From Nakamurella panacisegetis (GTDB lineage Bacteria > Actinomycetota > Actinomycetes > Mycobacteriales > Nakamurellaceae): a stretch of DNA of 64,000 nucleotides. Location: contig NZ_LT629710.1 of assembly GCF_900104535.1 (NCBI RefSeq), forward strand, positions 4,003,501 through 4,067,500, written 5' to 3'. The translations under genes and the position numbers were made by a program. How positions within the stretch are numbered: position 1 is the first letter of the stretch; the number at the start of each line of letters is the position of its first letter. A model generated the notes under the pieces. The model saw only the letters and a list, made by a program, of their open reading frames with translations. It made no database searches and had not been told where the DNA came from. Positions 46,529 to 56,486 of this stretch are shown in pieces.

Positions 46529-46692
46529 GATGTCCTCCTACTGGTGCGGTCCGGTCCAGCCCGCTGGGTCGAGCATCATCGACGCGATCAGAGCGCCCAC
46601 GAGAGCCTTTGATCACGCTACGTGAGAGTCTGAAGGCGCAGTCGGATGTCGTTCGGTGTGTCGTGTGGGCGTTAAGTGCAGGGAGGGACGAG

Positions 46693-47640
46693 ATGACCAT
46701 CACGGTCGCGGTGACTGGCGGTATCGGGGCGGGCAAGTCGACGGTCGCGGGGATGCTGGCCGCCAGGGGTGCCGTGGTGGTCGATTCCGACCGGCTGGCC
46801 CGCGAGGTGGTCGGGATCGGCACGCCCGGCCTGCTGGCCATCGAGCAGAGGTTCGGGTCGGCGATCATCGCCGGCGACGGGTCGTTGGACCGCGCCGCCT
46901 TGGCGGCCATCGTGTTCGCCGATGCCGGGGCGCGCAAAGACCTCGAAGGCATCACGCACCCGTTGGTGCGGGCCCGGTTCGAGGCCCTCCGGGCCGCGGC
47001 ACCCCCCGGCAGCGTCGTCGTCAACGACATCCCGTTGGTCACCAACCGTGACGTAGCCGCCGCCTTCCACCTGGTGGTCGGTGTCCGCGCACCGGACAAC
47101 GTCCGGGTCGCCCGGCTGATCGATCGGGGCCTGACCGAGGCCGATGCCAGGGCCCGGATGGCGACCCAGATCGATGACGAACTCCGGCGGTCTCTGTGCG
47201 ACGTCTGGATCGACAACGGCGGATCACCGGTCCAGGCCCGGCGTCAGACCGACCTGTTGTGGTCGCGGTTGGTCCAGTTCGCCGCCAACGTCGATGCCCA
47301 CCGGGTGGCGCCGGACGGTGACGGTTCCGTGGTCGCCTACCGGCCGGAATGGCCGCTTGCCGCCGCACTCCTGTCGGACCGGATCGAACGAGTCATCGGA
47401 GCCGGCCCGGTCCGTCACGTCGGACCGACGTCGCGTCCCGGTCAGCCGGCGATCGACTGCATCGAACTGGAGGTCGGGGTGGTCGGGCGGGACCAGGTCG
47501 AATCGTGGGCACCGGCGCTCGCCGAGGCCGGGTTCCCGCGGCGGCCCGACGCGCCGGAGCCGGCGCCGGGACGGCTCGACGTCGCGCACGGAAACGCCGA
47601 CCCAGGACGAAGTCTCAATCTCTACTTCACGGTGAGGTAG
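46693..47640 (+). CDS. coaE: Dephospho-CoA kinase with C-terminal GrpB-like domain
   Basis: Phosphorylates dephospho-CoA, the last step of CoA synthesis. Residues 1-200 are the kinase, with P-loop TGGIGAGKSTVAGML, the acidic substrate site VVDSDRLAREVV and ITHPLVRARF. Residues from about 205 to 315 resemble a GrpB/UPF0157 domain (YRPEWP, RHVGPTSRPGQPAIDCIELEVGV). The same fusion is known from mycobacterial CoaE, where the extra domain is longer. Here it is only about 110 residues and ends at a seemingly normal stop (SLNLYFTVR). The ATG start has a GGGAGG site six bases upstream. Confidence 0.92.
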   Translation: MTITVAVTGGIGAGKSTVAGMLAARGAVVVDSDRLAREVVGIGTPGLLAIEQRFGSAIIAGDGSLDRAALAAIVFADAGARKDLEGITHPLVRARFEALRAAAPPGSVVVNDIPLVTNRDVAAAFHLVVGVRAPDNVRVARLIDRGLTEADARARMATQIDDELRRSLCDVWIDNGGSPVQARRQTDLLWSRLVQFAANVDAHRVAPDGDGSVVAYRPEWPLAAALLSDRIERVIGAGPVRHVGPTSRPGQPAIDCIELEVGVVGRDQVESWAPALAEAGFPRRPDAPEPAPGRLDVAHGNADPGRSLNLYFTVR

Positions 47641-47694
47641 AACGGTTCGGCAGACCGGGGCCGGAGGCCGGGGCGACGCTCGGTCACAGGTGAC

Positions 47695-47716
47695 TGTCGG
47701 TGCCCCCGCGTAGCCT
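47695..47716 (+). promoter_or_regulatory. PafBC-type DNA-damage promoter of uvrB
   Basis: TGTCGGTG, exactly eight bases, then TAGCCT. The uvrB GTG follows after seven bases, giving a leaderless arrangement identical to that of polA. Confidence 0.85.
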
Positions 47717-47723
47717 GTGAAAC

Positions 47724-49904
47724 GTGGCATTCGCGACCGAACATCCAGTACTCGCCGTCTCCGAACATCGACCGGTGGGGGCCATTCCGCGCAGCAATGC
47801 GCGGTTCGAGGTCATCAGTGACTATCGCCCGGCCGGCGATCAGCCGACGGCGATCGCCGAGCTCGAGCGCCGCATCAAGGCCGGCGAGAAGGACATCGTC
47901 CTGCTCGGGGCGACCGGTACGGGCAAGTCGGCGACGACGGCGTGGCTGATCGAGAAGGTGCAACGTCCGACTCTGGTCATGGCGCCGAACAAGACGCTGG
48001 CCGCCCAGCTGGCCAACGAGTTGCGGGAGCTGTTCCCGAACAACGCCGTCGAGTACTTCGTGTCGTACTACGACTACTACCAGCCCGAGGCGTACGTCCC
48101 GCAGACCGACACCTACATCGAGAAGGACTCGTCGGTGAACGCCGACGTCGAACGCCTACGGCACTCGGCCACCATGTCGTTGCTCTCCCGCCGCGACGTG
48201 ATCGTGGTCGCGTCGGTGTCGTGCATCTACGGTCTCGGTACCCCGCAGTCGTACCTGGATCGCTCACTGCCGGTGAACGTCGGCATGCAGATGGACCGGG
48301 ACGCCCTCCTCCGTGCGCTGGTCGACATCCAGTACTCGCGCAACGACCTGGCCTTCACGCGCGGCGCCTTCCGGGTCCGCGGCGACACCGTCGAGATCAT
48401 CCCCGCCTACGAGGAACTGGCCATCCGGATCGAGTTCTTCGGCGACGAGATCGAGAAGCTCTATTATCTGCATCCGCTCACCGGGGACATCGTGCGAGAG
48501 GTCCCGGGCCTGCGGATCTTCCCGGCCACGCACTATGTCGCCGGTCCGGAGCGGATGGCCAAGGCGGTCGCCGCCATCGAGGACGAACTGGCCGGCCGGC
48601 TGGCGGAACTGGAGAAGCAGGGCGACCTCCTGGAGGCGCAGCGCCTCCGGATGCGAACCACCTACGACCTGGAGATGATCCGCCAGGTGGGGTTCTGTTC
48701 GGGGATCGAGAACTACTCCCGGCACATCGACGCGCGCGCCGCCGGAACCGCTCCGGCCACCCTGATCGACTACTTCCCCGAAGACTTCCTGCTGGTCATC
48801 GACGAGTCCCACGTCACGGTTCCGCAGATCGGCGCCATGCACGAAGGGGACGCGTCGCGGAAGCGCACGCTCGTCGATCACGGATTCCGGCTGCCGTCGG
48901 CCCTGGACAACCGTCCGTTGACCTGGGAGGAGTTCGCCGGCCGGATCGGGCAGACGGTGTACCTCTCCGCCACCCCGGGGCCGTACGAGTTGGGTCGGGC
49001 CGGCGGCGAGTTCGTCGAACAGGTCATCCGCCCGACCGGCCTGGTCGACCCCGAGGTGATCATCAAGCCGACGACCGGGCAGATCGACGACCTGATCGGT
49101 GAGATCCGCAAGCGGGTCGAGGTGGACGAGCGGGTCCTGGTCACCACTCTGACCAAGAAGATGTCCGAGGACCTCACCGACTACCTGCTGGAGATGGGCG
49201 TTCGCGTTCGGTATCTGCACTCGGAGGTCGACACCCTGCGTCGGGTCGAATTGCTCCGGGAGCTCCGGCTGGGGGAGTTCGATGTGCTGGTCGGCATCAA
49301 CCTGTTGCGCGAAGGTCTCGATCTGCCCGAGGTGTCGTTGGTGGCCATCCTCGACGCGGACAAGGAGGGGTTCCTGCGGTCCGGTACGGCACTGATCCAG
49401 ACCATCGGCCGCGCCGCCCGCAACGTCAACGGCCAGGTGCACATGTACGCCGACAAGATCACCCCGTCGATGGCTCGGGCGATCGAGGAGACGGACCGTC
49501 GGCGCGAGAAGCAGGTGGCCTACAACCTCGCGGCCGGCCTGGATCCTCAGCCGCTGCGGAAGAAGATCAACGACATCCTGGCCCAGGTGTACGCCGAGGC
49601 CGAGGATACGGCCGAGATCACCGCCTCCGGGTCCAAGGTGAAGCTCGGTGGGTCCGGACGGAACGCCTCCCGTGGACGGAAGGCGCCCGGAGAGGTCGGT
49701 GGTAGTTCGGGCGTGTTCGCCGGTCACTCCACGGCTGGGATGGCAAGGTCGGAACTGGCCGATCTGGTCCAGCAGCTCACCGATCAGATGATGGCTTCGG
49801 CTCGCGAGTTGCAGTTCGAACTCGCCGGCCGGTTGCGCGACGAGATCCACGAGTTGAAGAAGGAGATCAGGGACATGGACGCGGCTGGCGTCGGAGCCCG
49901 GTGA
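47724..49904 (+). CDS. uvrB: Excinuclease ABC subunit B
   Basis: The damage-verifying helicase of nucleotide excision repair; it is loaded by UvrA and then recruits UvrC. The 726 residues contain Walker [16 protein letters not shown], the beta-hairpin region [21 protein letters not shown] that inserts between the strands, motif [34 protein letters not shown] and QTIGRAARN. The C-terminal UvrC-binding UVR domain is [21 protein letters not shown]. About 40 Gly/Ser/Arg-rich residues separate the last two domains. The GTG start is set by the promoter spacing. Confidence 0.97.
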   Translation: MAFATEHPVLAVSEHRPVGAIPRSNARFEVISDYRPAGDQPTAIAELERRIKAGEKDIVLLGATGTGKSATTAWLIEKVQRPTLVMAPNKTLAAQLANELRELFPNNAVEYFVSYYDYYQPEAYVPQTDTYIEKDSSVNADVERLRHSATMSLLSRRDVIVVASVSCIYGLGTPQSYLDRSLPVNVGMQMDRDALLRALVDIQYSRNDLAFTRGAFRVRGDTVEIIPAYEELAIRIEFFGDEIEKLYYLHPLTGDIVREVPGLRIFPATHYVAGPERMAKAVAAIEDELAGRLAELEKQGDLLEAQRLRMRTTYDLEMIRQVGFCSGIENYSRHIDARAAGTAPATLIDYFPEDFLLVIDESHVTVPQIGAMHEGDASRKRTLVDHGFRLPSALDNRPLTWEEFAGRIGQTVYLSATPGPYELGRAGGEFVEQVIRPTGLVDPEVIIKPTTGQIDDLIGEIRKRVEVDERVLVTTLTKKMSEDLTDYLLEMGVRVRYLHSEVDTLRRVELLRELRLGEFDVLVGINLLREGLDLPEVSLVAILDADKEGFLRSGTALIQTIGRAARNVNGQVHMYADKITPSMARAIEETDRRREKQVAYNLAAGLDPQPLRKKINDILAQVYAEAEDTAEITASGSKVKLGGSGRNASRGRKAPGEVGGSSGVFAGHSTAGMARSELADLVQQLTDQMMASARELQFELAGRLRDEIHELKKEIRDMDAAGVGAR

Positions 49905-49956
49905 CGGCGGCCATCGTCCGAACGACACCACCTCGGTGCGGGACAGGGAGTTGGGC

Positions 49957-50397
49957 ATGAGCAACGCTGTGCAGGTCCAGATCGTGATCGACGCGAAGAG
50001 CCCGGCTGTGCTCGCCGAATTCTGGTCGGTGGCCCTCGGATACCGACTCGACGATCCGCCGCCCGGATTCGAGACCTGGGAGGAAGCGCTGATCGCTTCG
50101 GACGTCCCGCCGGACCGGTGGGACGACGCCAGCGCGATCGTCGACCCGCACGGCCCGGGGCCTCGGGTGTTCTTCCAGAAGGTGCCCGAGGCCAAGGCAG
50201 TGAAGAACCGGTTGCACATCGATGTCGGTGTAGGCCGCGGGATCGCCGACCCCGAGGTGCGCTGGGAAACGGTCCAGGGGCACGTCGAACGCCTGGTCGG
50301 TGTCGGGGCGACGGTGGTCGAGGAACGCAAAGGCGAATGGGGCGACCGCTGGATGGTGCTGCTTGATCCGGAGGGCAACGAGTTCTGCGTGCAGTAG
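49957..50397 (+). CDS. VOC (glyoxalase-like) family protein
   Basis: A 146-residue protein of the vicinal-oxygen-chelate superfamily with two beta-alpha-beta-beta-beta modules. VQIVIDAKSPAVLAEFWSVALGYRL opens the first and NRLHIDVGV the second, ending in VLLDPEGNEFCVQ. The usual metal-binding His is kept in the second module (LHIDV) and the final Glu in GNEFCV, but the first-module position reads IVIDA, so metal binding is doubtful. The ATG is set by an AGGGAG site. It lies 52 bases after uvrB; a functional link is not implied. Substrate unknown. Confidence 0.82.
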   Translation: MSNAVQVQIVIDAKSPAVLAEFWSVALGYRLDDPPPGFETWEEALIASDVPPDRWDDASAIVDPHGPGPRVFFQKVPEAKAVKNRLHIDVGVGRGIADPEVRWETVQGHVERLVGVGATVVEERKGEWGDRWMVLLDPEGNEFCVQ

Positions 50398-50409
50398 CCT
50401 GCCCGCCGC

Positions 50410-51363
50410 TCAGCTGGTGATGTCCTTGCGCCGGAACCGGAGCGTCGCGATCAGGACGAACACCAGCGCATAGGCCAGTCCGGCGAAGGCGCCGCGGATC
50501 ATGTCGTCCCAGCGGATCGGGTCGACCACCGCCCCGGTCCAGGCCAGCGAGTAGTGCGTCGGGAGCCAGTTGCGGATGCCGCCCAACGCGGTGATCTGGT
50601 CGAGGATCTGCGACAGGATGGACAGCAGTACGGCTCCGCCGACCGCACCGAGAGGCGCGTCGGTCACGACGCTCAGGAGGAAGGCCAGCCCGGCCACCCA
50701 GGTGAGTTGGACGGCCAGATACCCGACGACCACCAGGAGGCGCAGCAGTCCGGTCCCGGTGTCGAACTGGTCGCCGATCGGCGTCGACAACGGCCCGCTG
50801 CCATACGCGATCAATCCCACGACGTAGGCCGTGGTGGGCAGGATGACCAGGGCTGAGACGGACAGGAATCCGGCGACGAGGATCTTCTGACGCAGGAGCC
50901 GCACCCGGGGTACCGGCATCGCCAGTAGGTACCGCAGCGACGACCAGGACGCCTCCGATGCGATCGTGTCCCCGAAGAACAGGCTGATCACCACGATCAG
51001 CAGGAAGCTGGCCGAGAAGAACAGGGCCACCAGGGCGAAGTTGCCCGCGCCGGACTTGGCCAGGTCGACGAAGGACGTGCTGGTGCTGGAACGGTTGGAG
51101 TTGCTGCTGCCGAAGGAGAACGCCACGAGCAGGATCAGCGGCAGGATCACCATGAAGCCGAGGGACAGCTGGGTGCGCCGCCGGCGCAACTGACGCATGA
51201 GTTCCACCCGCACGGTCAGGGTGTGCCCGGCCCGGTAACCGGCCGGTACACCAGAGGCAGTGGCCGGGAGCGGCGGTCCCATGGAGGCCATCGTGCTGGC
51301 GGCCACGTCGCCCGAGTGGTCGTGACGATGGGCGGCGCCCGGACGGGCCTGGTCGTTCGTCAT
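50410..51363 (-). CDS. ABC-2 type transporter permease
   Basis: The membrane partner of the hydrolase-ABC fusion encoded just upstream. The 317-residue protein has a polar N-terminus of about 60 residues and then six hydrophobic segments, the first QLSLGFMVILPLILLVAFSFG. RYLLAMPVPRVRLLRQK is the loop typical of ABC-2 permeases between helices 2 and 3. A large extracellular loop rich in Ser and Asn (SSNSNRSSTSTSF) follows helix 1. The ATG overlaps the stop of the ATPase gene (ATGA), so the two are co-translated and probably form one exporter. The substrate is unknown. Confidence 0.85.
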   Translation of the reverse strand: MTNDQARPGAAHRHDHSGDVAASTMASMGPPLPATASGVPAGYRAGHTLTVRVELMRQLRRRRTQLSLGFMVILPLILLVAFSFGSSNSNRSSTSTSFVDLAKSGAGNFALVALFFSASFLLIVVISLFFGDTIASEASWSSLRYLLAMPVPRVRLLRQKILVAGFLSVSALVILPTTAYVVGLIAYGSGPLSTPIGDQFDTGTGLLRLLVVVGYLAVQLTWVAGLAFLLSVVTDAPLGAVGGAVLLSILSQILDQITALGGIRNWLPTHYSLAWTGAVVDPIRWDDMIRGAFAGLAYALVFVLIATLRFRRKDITS

Positions 51364-54300
51364 CGGGAACCTCCGGCGATGGGGTCGGCGGCGCCGACCA
51401 ATTCGAGGAAAACGTCCTCGAGACGATTCCGTGGGGCCGCCGTCCTGATTCCCACCCCGGCTCCGACCAGCGCGCTGACCGCGTCGGCCGGCCGGCACGA
51501 CCCGAGATCGGCGCGCAGCAGACCACCATCCCGCCGATCCAGGTCGGGGTCGTCCAGCTCGACCGCGCGCACGCCGGGCAGGGATCTCAGCACGGTGATC
51601 GCCCGGTCCGGATCGTCGACCGAGAAGACCATGTCACCGGAGGCCGAGACCATGTCGGCCACTGTCCCGGCCGCGATCGTGCGGCCCTGATGGACGACCA
51701 CGACATGACTGCACGTCTGCTCGACCTCGGAAAGCATGTGGCTGGAGACCAGGACCGTGCGTCCGGTCGCGGCGTATCCCCGGAGCACCTCGCGCATGGC
51801 ATGGATCTGGGGCGGGTCAAGGCCGTTGGTCGGCTCGTCGAGCAGGAGCAGGTCGGGTAGTCCGAGCATGGCCTGGGCGATGGCCAATCGTTGACGCATG
51901 CCCTGCGAGTACGTCTTGACCTTGCGGTTGATCGCCTTGCCGAGGGCGGCGATCTCCAGTGCCTCGTCGAGGTGGGCGTCGGCCCGCGGACGCCCGGTCG
52001 CCCGCCAGTACAGGTCGAGGTTGGCCCGGCCGGAAAGGTGCGGCAGGAAACCGGATCCCTCCACGAAACTCCCGATCCGGGCCAGGATCTCGGCCCCCGG
52101 GCGCACCCGCTGGCCGAACACCCTGATCTCCCCCGAGGTCGGGGTGATCAGACCCATCACCATCCGCAGGGTGGTCGTCTTGCCGGCCCCGTTGGGCCCG
52201 AGCAACCCCAGGACCTGGCCCGCCCCCACGGTGAAGGTGACGTCCGTCACCGCGGCCACGCCCCCGGGATACGACTTTCCGAGCCCGGTGATCACCAACG
52301 GCAACCGGTCCGCCGGCGACGGTGACGGCGCACCGGCGGCCGCCGGCGCCGGGCGGCGGGTACGGACCCGGCCACCCAGAACCAGCGCCACGACGGCGAT
52401 CAATGCCAGAACGATCAGGGCCACCAGCGTGCCGACCGGAATGTCTCCGGCCGACACCCGGATCCCGCCGACCTCGGGAACGGTGACGACGTGGACGTTG
52501 CCGGCCAGCCCCACGCGGTACACCGCCGGAGCAGTCGGCCCGGCATACGCCTGATCGGTGGTGGTCAAGGTGATCTCGATCCGCGAACCGGCCTCGACCT
52601 GCAGGGCCACGGCCGGGAGGTTGATCGTCACGGTCCTGGAGCTGCCGTCGGCCGGAAGACCGGTCAGGCGGACGGGCGCGACCGCGTTGCCGGCCAGGGT
52701 TCGCACACCGCCGGCGCTGATCTTGCTGATCGACGCGAACAGGACGGCACCGGAACGGTCGGACCCGGCGCTCTGCGGAAGCGACACGGACGAGACCGAG
52801 ACCGACACCGTTGGTGTCCCGGCGATCACCGTCAGGGCCTTCAGCGGAGCCGAGGTGAACCGGGCCACCTGGCCCGGGATACCGGACGACAACGCTGACA
52901 AGGCGTTGCCGGCCAACGCGGACAAGCCGGGGATGGCGGAGATCCCGGCTGGTGCGCCGCCGGGTGGATTCAGCACGGTCTGGGTCGCGCCGGTGAGCGG
53001 AATCGCTACCTCCGGCGTCCGGGCCGCTCCAGACACACCCAGATAGGCCGGCACCTGCAGCGTCCGGGTCCGGGCCACCCCGGTGTCGGACAGCGGGCCA
53101 TCGACGCTGTAGGAGAACGCCGTTGACGGCTTGGCGCCGATCCCGGAGAGGTAGTACGAGAACCAGTTGGTGATCCGGTCCTGGGTCACCTGGTCCGGAC
53201 TACCGCCGTCGTGACCGCCGTTGTACCAGGTCACAGCGACCGTGGTGCCGCGGGCGGCGATGGCGCGGGCGTTGGCGTCGGCCTGGTCGAGCCCGAAGAG
53301 GGTGTCTCGTTCGCCTTGGACGAGCAGGGTCGGGGCGGTGATCCGGCCGACCACCGCGGAGGGGCTCGAGCGGGCCAGCAGGGCGGACAGCGTCGAGTCG
53401 AGCATGCCGGTCTGCGCGGCGGTCGAATAGGCCGCGCACAGAGCCGGCATCAGCCGGCCGCAGCCGGTGGTGGTCGCCGACGAGGAGGCCGAGCCGTCGG
53501 TGACCGATCCGGCGTTCGGGTCCGGCGGTGCCGCGGTGGTGGACTTTCCCCGGCCGAACCCGGCGTCGCCGTTGTCGCTGGGCGCCGTCGTGCTGGTCGC
53601 GCCGCTCAGAGCGGATCCGGAGATGACGGAGGCCAGCAGATTCGCCGCCCACGACTTCTTGAATACTCCGTTCGAGCTGCCGTCGGCCTGCGCCGGGGTC
53701 CCGTCGGCGACGGCGCCGGGCGGGGCGACCGCGTTCGGGAACAGCGCGGTGGCCAGGTTGTTCCACGTGATCAACGGGGCCACGGCATCGATGCGGGGAT
53801 CGGTTCCGGCCAGCATGAGGGACAGCGCCCCACCGTAGGACGCGCCGGTGACACCGACCCGAGGATCACCCGGCCCGTCCAGCTGCACTTCTGGGCGAGT
53901 GGCCAGCCAGCTGACCAGCGCTCGGGCGTCGGGGACCTCGTATTCGAGCGAGTCGAGTGCGATCTGACCGGACGAGTGGCCGAATCCACGGGCGGAATAC
54001 GCAAGGACCACGAAACCGCGAGCGGCCAGCGTTCTGGCGTCGCCGGCAACGGACTGCTTCGATCCACCGAAACCGTGCGCCATCAGCACGGCCGGGGCGC
54101 GTCCGGATCCCGGCGGCAGGTAGAGCGTGGCGTCGATCTTCACCTGGCCGGTGACCCCCGGCCCGCCGGGCACCGAGATCGTCTCGTCCTGCGTCCGGAC
54201 GGCCGACGACGGTTCGGCGTTCTTCGGTGTTGCGACGAGCACGATGGCGGCCACGATCACCAGGGCCACCAGCGAGGCGAGCAATTTCCGGGTCCGACCG

Positions 54301-54383
54301 GCGAGCAGACGGTCCAGGCGCACCCTCACCTGCGCGGCCGGGTGGTGGACGCGGCGGCGATGATCAAGGGGCGCATCAGTCAA
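51360..54383 (-). CDS. Fusion of an exported alpha/beta hydrolase and an ABC ATPase
   Basis: A 1007-residue protein joining two functions. A helix at about residues 34-52 anchors an outside domain. This domain is an alpha/beta hydrolase of the X-Pro dipeptidyl-peptidase/S15 type, with Ser182 (GASYGG), Asp360 (QGERDTLF) and His391 (NGGHDGG), followed by a PepX_C-like beta domain. A second helix at about 650-670 returns to the cytoplasm. There the ABC domain has Walker A GPNGAGKTTT (Lys735), the signature YSQGMRQRLAIAQAM and Walker B LLLLDEPTNGLD. It is coupled to the permease gene. The start appears to be TTG; GTG at residue 19 is the alternative. No ribosome site is clear at either. The substrate is unknown. 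Confidence 0.87.
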   Translation of the reverse strand: MTDAPLDHRRRVHHPAAQVRVRLDRLLAGRTRKLLASLVALVIVAAIVLVATPKNAEPSSAVRTQDETISVPGGPGVTGQVKIDATLYLPPGSGRAPAVLMAHGFGGSKQSVAGDARTLAARGFVVLAYSARGFGHSSGQIALDSLEYEVPDARALVSWLATRPEVQLDGPGDPRVGVTGASYGGALSLMLAGTDPRIDAVAPLITWNNLATALFPNAVAPPGAVADGTPAQADGSSNGVFKKSWAANLLASVISGSALSGATSTTAPSDNGDAGFGRGKSTTAAPPDPNAGSVTDGSASSSATTTGCGRLMPALCAAYSTAAQTGMLDSTLSALLARSSPSAVVGRITAPTLLVQGERDTLFGLDQADANARAIAARGTTVAVTWYNGGHDGGSPDQVTQDRITNWFSYYLSGIGAKPSTAFSYSVDGPLSDTGVARTRTLQVPAYLGVSGAARTPEVAIPLTGATQTVLNPPGGAPAGISAIPGLSALAGNALSALSSGIPGQVARFTSAPLKALTVIAGTPTVSVSVSSVSLPQSAGSDRSGAVLFASISKISAGGVRTLAGNAVAPVRLTGLPADGSSRTVTINLPAVALQVEAGSRIEITLTTTDQAYAGPTAPAVYRVGLAGNVHVVTVPEVGGIRVSAGDIPVGTLVALIVLALIAVVALVLGGRVRTRRPAPAAAGAPSPSPADRLPLVITGLGKSYPGGVAAVTDVTFTVGAGQVLGLLGPNGAGKTTTLRMVMGLITPTSGEIRVFGQRVRPGAEILARIGSFVEGSGFLPHLSGRANLDLYWRATGRPRADAHLDEALEIAALGKAINRKVKTYSQGMRQRLAIAQAMLGLPDLLLLDEPTNGLDPPQIHAMREVLRGYAATGRTVLVSSHMLSEVEQTCSHVVVVHQGRTIAAGTVADMVSASGDMVFSVDDPDRAITVLRSLPGVRAVELDDPDLDRRDGGLLRADLGSCRPADAVSALVGAGVGIRTAAPRNRLEDVFLELVGAADPIAGGSR

Positions 54384-54426
54384 GGGTGCCAGAGAGCGGC
54401 GGCGGACGGTGACTGTCCCTGCGGGA

Positions 54427-54432
54427 TACGGT
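54427..54432 (+). promoter_or_regulatory. Candidate -10 hexamer of the S9 peptidase gene
   Basis: TACGGT, seven bases before the GTG start at 54440, in the 56-base divergent gap. Confidence 0.45.
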
Positions 54433-54439
54433 CGTCCGT

Positions 54440-56380
54440 GTGAGACCCGATGACATCGCCCAGCTGAAGATCCCCGGTCGACCCGCGATCACTCCGAACG
54501 GGGAGGTACTCGTCGCTGTCGCCACCTGCGAACTGGACGCCGACCGCTACGGCGGTTCGTTGTGGCAGTTCGGAGCGGCCGGAGGGCGCCGCCTCACCTT
54601 CGGTCCGCGGGACACGTCCCCCGTGCTGTCACCGGACGGGCACACCTTGGCCTTCCTCCGTTCGCCGGCGACCGGCCCCGCGCAGTTGCACGTCATCGAC
54701 CTGAACGGCGGCGAGGCGACGAAGCTCACCTCTCACCCGATGTCGGTGCAGCACCCGACTTTCTCGCCGTCCGGTGATCGGATCGCCTACGTCACCGCGG
54801 TGCCCGAGACGGGTCGCTACGGCACCGACGCCGAGGTCGGCGCCGAAGCCGAAGCGCCCCGACTGATCGACCGCCTCTCCTACCGGCGCGACGGCCGGGG
54901 CTTCCTGCTCGACCAGCCGGATCAGATCTTCGTCCTCGATCTCTCCGGCGACCGGGACGGCGAGCCGGTCGCCGTCACCCGGGAACCGGATCTGCGGGGC
55001 GTCCCGGTCTGGCTGGACCAGGATCGCCTGGCGTACGTCCGGGCGGCCCGCCCCGACCTTCCGCAGGCCGAGTTCGCGGTGGTCGCCGCGGATCCCGGGG
55101 GCTCCGAGCCGTCTCCCGGGGAGTTGCTGTGTGTGCTTCCGGGAAACGCCGAACAGGCGGTCGCGGTCGATGGCGACCTGTACTACCTGGGGGCGGAATT
55201 TGCCGGAATCGATTCGTCGGGGCGGACCACGGCGCTGTGGACGCTCCCGTCCGGCGCCGGCACGCCCCGGCGGATGACCGGCTGCGACGTCGAGGTCGAC
55301 GGCACCTGCCGGCCGGTCCGGCACGGTGACCACATGCTGGTCGCGGTGCTTCACCGGGGCACCGTCGGTGTACGCACCGTGGCGCTGTCGGCGGACCGAC
55401 TCGACCTCGAGGACCTGCCGGTGGTTCTCGGCGGCCCGCGGGTGGTTTCGGCCTTTGCCGCTGCGCAGGGCGTGCTGGCCGCGGTGGTGGCCGACCCGAG
55501 CAGTGCCGGCGAGGTGATCACCGTCGGGTTGGCGCCGGACGGTGCGCTCGCCGGGTCGGAACGGGTGCTCACCGAACTGGGCGCCGAGGTCCGGGCCGGT
55601 GGGCTGGCCCGCCAGATCGAGATCACGGCCAGCGCCCCTGACGGCTATCCGGTTCATGGCTTTTTGGTGCTGCCGTCGGGGGAGGGGCCGCATCCGGTCC
55701 TGTTGGATGTGCACGGCGGCCCCCACGCCGCCTACGGATGGGGTCTGTTCGACGAGGCCCAGGTGTATGCCGGAGCCGGGTACGCGGTGGTGCTGCCCAA
55801 TCCCCGCGGCTCGGCCGGGTACGGGCACGAGCACGGCCGGTCGGTGCTGGGGCGCCTGGGCACCATCGACGCCGACGACGTCCTGGCGTTGCTCGACGCA
55901 GCCCTGGCCCGGCCCGACCTCGATGCGTCAAGGGTCGGGGTGATGGGCGGTTCGTACGGCGGATTCATGACGTCCTGGCTGGCGTCGCACGCCCCGGACC
56001 GGTTCACCGCGGCCATCAGCGAGCGAGCGGTGAACGCCTGGGACAGCTTCGCCGGGTCGAGCGACATCGGTCACTACTTCGCCGAGGTGTACGCCGGTCC
56101 GACTCGCGAGACCCAGTGGCAGGCTTCGCCTCTGGCCTACGCCGACGACATCTCGCTCCCGCTGTTGATCATCCATTCCGAACATGATTGGCGGTGTCCG
56201 CTCGAGCAGGGCCAGCGACTGTACGTCGCCCTGAAGAAGCGGGGGGCCGAGGTGGAGATGCTGTTGTTCCCGTCCGAGGGGCACGAGTTGTCCCGGTCGG
56301 GGCGACCGCGTCATCGCCTGCAGCGGTTCGAGGCCATCCTCGCCTGGTGGGAGCGGTACCTACCGGTGGAACGACCCTGA
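54440..56380 (+). CDS. S9-family prolyl oligopeptidase/acylaminoacyl peptidase
   Basis: A 646-residue cytoplasmic serine peptidase with no signal peptide. The first 370 residues form a beta-propeller with repeated WD40-like TolB strands (SPVLSPDGHTLAFLRS, HPTFSPSGDRIAYV). The C-terminal alpha/beta hydrolase has the catalytic Ser505 in VMGGSYGGFMTSW, Asp583 in HSEHDWRCP and His615 in SEGHELSRSG. The order and spacing fit acylaminoacyl or dipeptidyl peptidases of family S9. It is divergent from the hydrolase-ABC fusion, so two peptidase-like hydrolases share one short promoter region. The leaderless GTG start is supported by TACGGT seven bases upstream. Confidence 0.93.
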   Translation: MRPDDIAQLKIPGRPAITPNGEVLVAVATCELDADRYGGSLWQFGAAGGRRLTFGPRDTSPVLSPDGHTLAFLRSPATGPAQLHVIDLNGGEATKLTSHPMSVQHPTFSPSGDRIAYVTAVPETGRYGTDAEVGAEAEAPRLIDRLSYRRDGRGFLLDQPDQIFVLDLSGDRDGEPVAVTREPDLRGVPVWLDQDRLAYVRAARPDLPQAEFAVVAADPGGSEPSPGELLCVLPGNAEQAVAVDGDLYYLGAEFAGIDSSGRTTALWTLPSGAGTPRRMTGCDVEVDGTCRPVRHGDHMLVAVLHRGTVGVRTVALSADRLDLEDLPVVLGGPRVVSAFAAAQGVLAAVVADPSSAGEVITVGLAPDGALAGSERVLTELGAEVRAGGLARQIEITASAPDGYPVHGFLVLPSGEGPHPVLLDVHGGPHAAYGWGLFDEAQVYAGAGYAVVLPNPRGSAGYGHEHGRSVLGRLGTIDADDVLALLDAALARPDLDASRVGVMGGSYGGFMTSWLASHAPDRFTAAISERAVNAWDSFAGSSDIGHYFAEVYAGPTRETQWQASPLAYADDISLPLLIIHSEHDWRCPLEQGQRLYVALKKRGAEVEMLLFPSEGHELSRSGRPRHRLQRFEAILAWWERYLPVERP

Positions 56381-56468
56381 CCGTCGGTGGCCTGTTCGGA
56401 GGCTCGGGATCGCGTCCGCAGTGAACTAGCTCACAAGATGTGAAAAGCACGTACGCGGGCCGGATGTG

Positions 56469-56480
56469 AACGGTACCGTT
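56469..56480. promoter_or_regulatory. Palindromic operator covering the -10 box of the TetR gene
   Basis: AACGGTACCGTT is a perfect 12-bp palindrome. The -10 hexamer TACCGT (56474-56479) lies inside it, and the ATG of the TetR gene follows seven bases later. A repressor bound here would block its own promoter. Confidence 0.65.
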
Positions 56481-56486
56481 TCGTTC

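Noticed and set aside
4124-50230. Further TGTCGGTG matches inside glgP, trpB, gltB, gltD, the antiporter and the VOC gene
   Set aside because: They are within coding sequence and lack a TAnnnT eight bases downstream.
56466-56486. Upstream GTG as start of the TetR gene
   Set aside because: It would place the palindromic operator and the -10 hexamer inside the coding region; ATG 56487 has the standard seven-base spacing.
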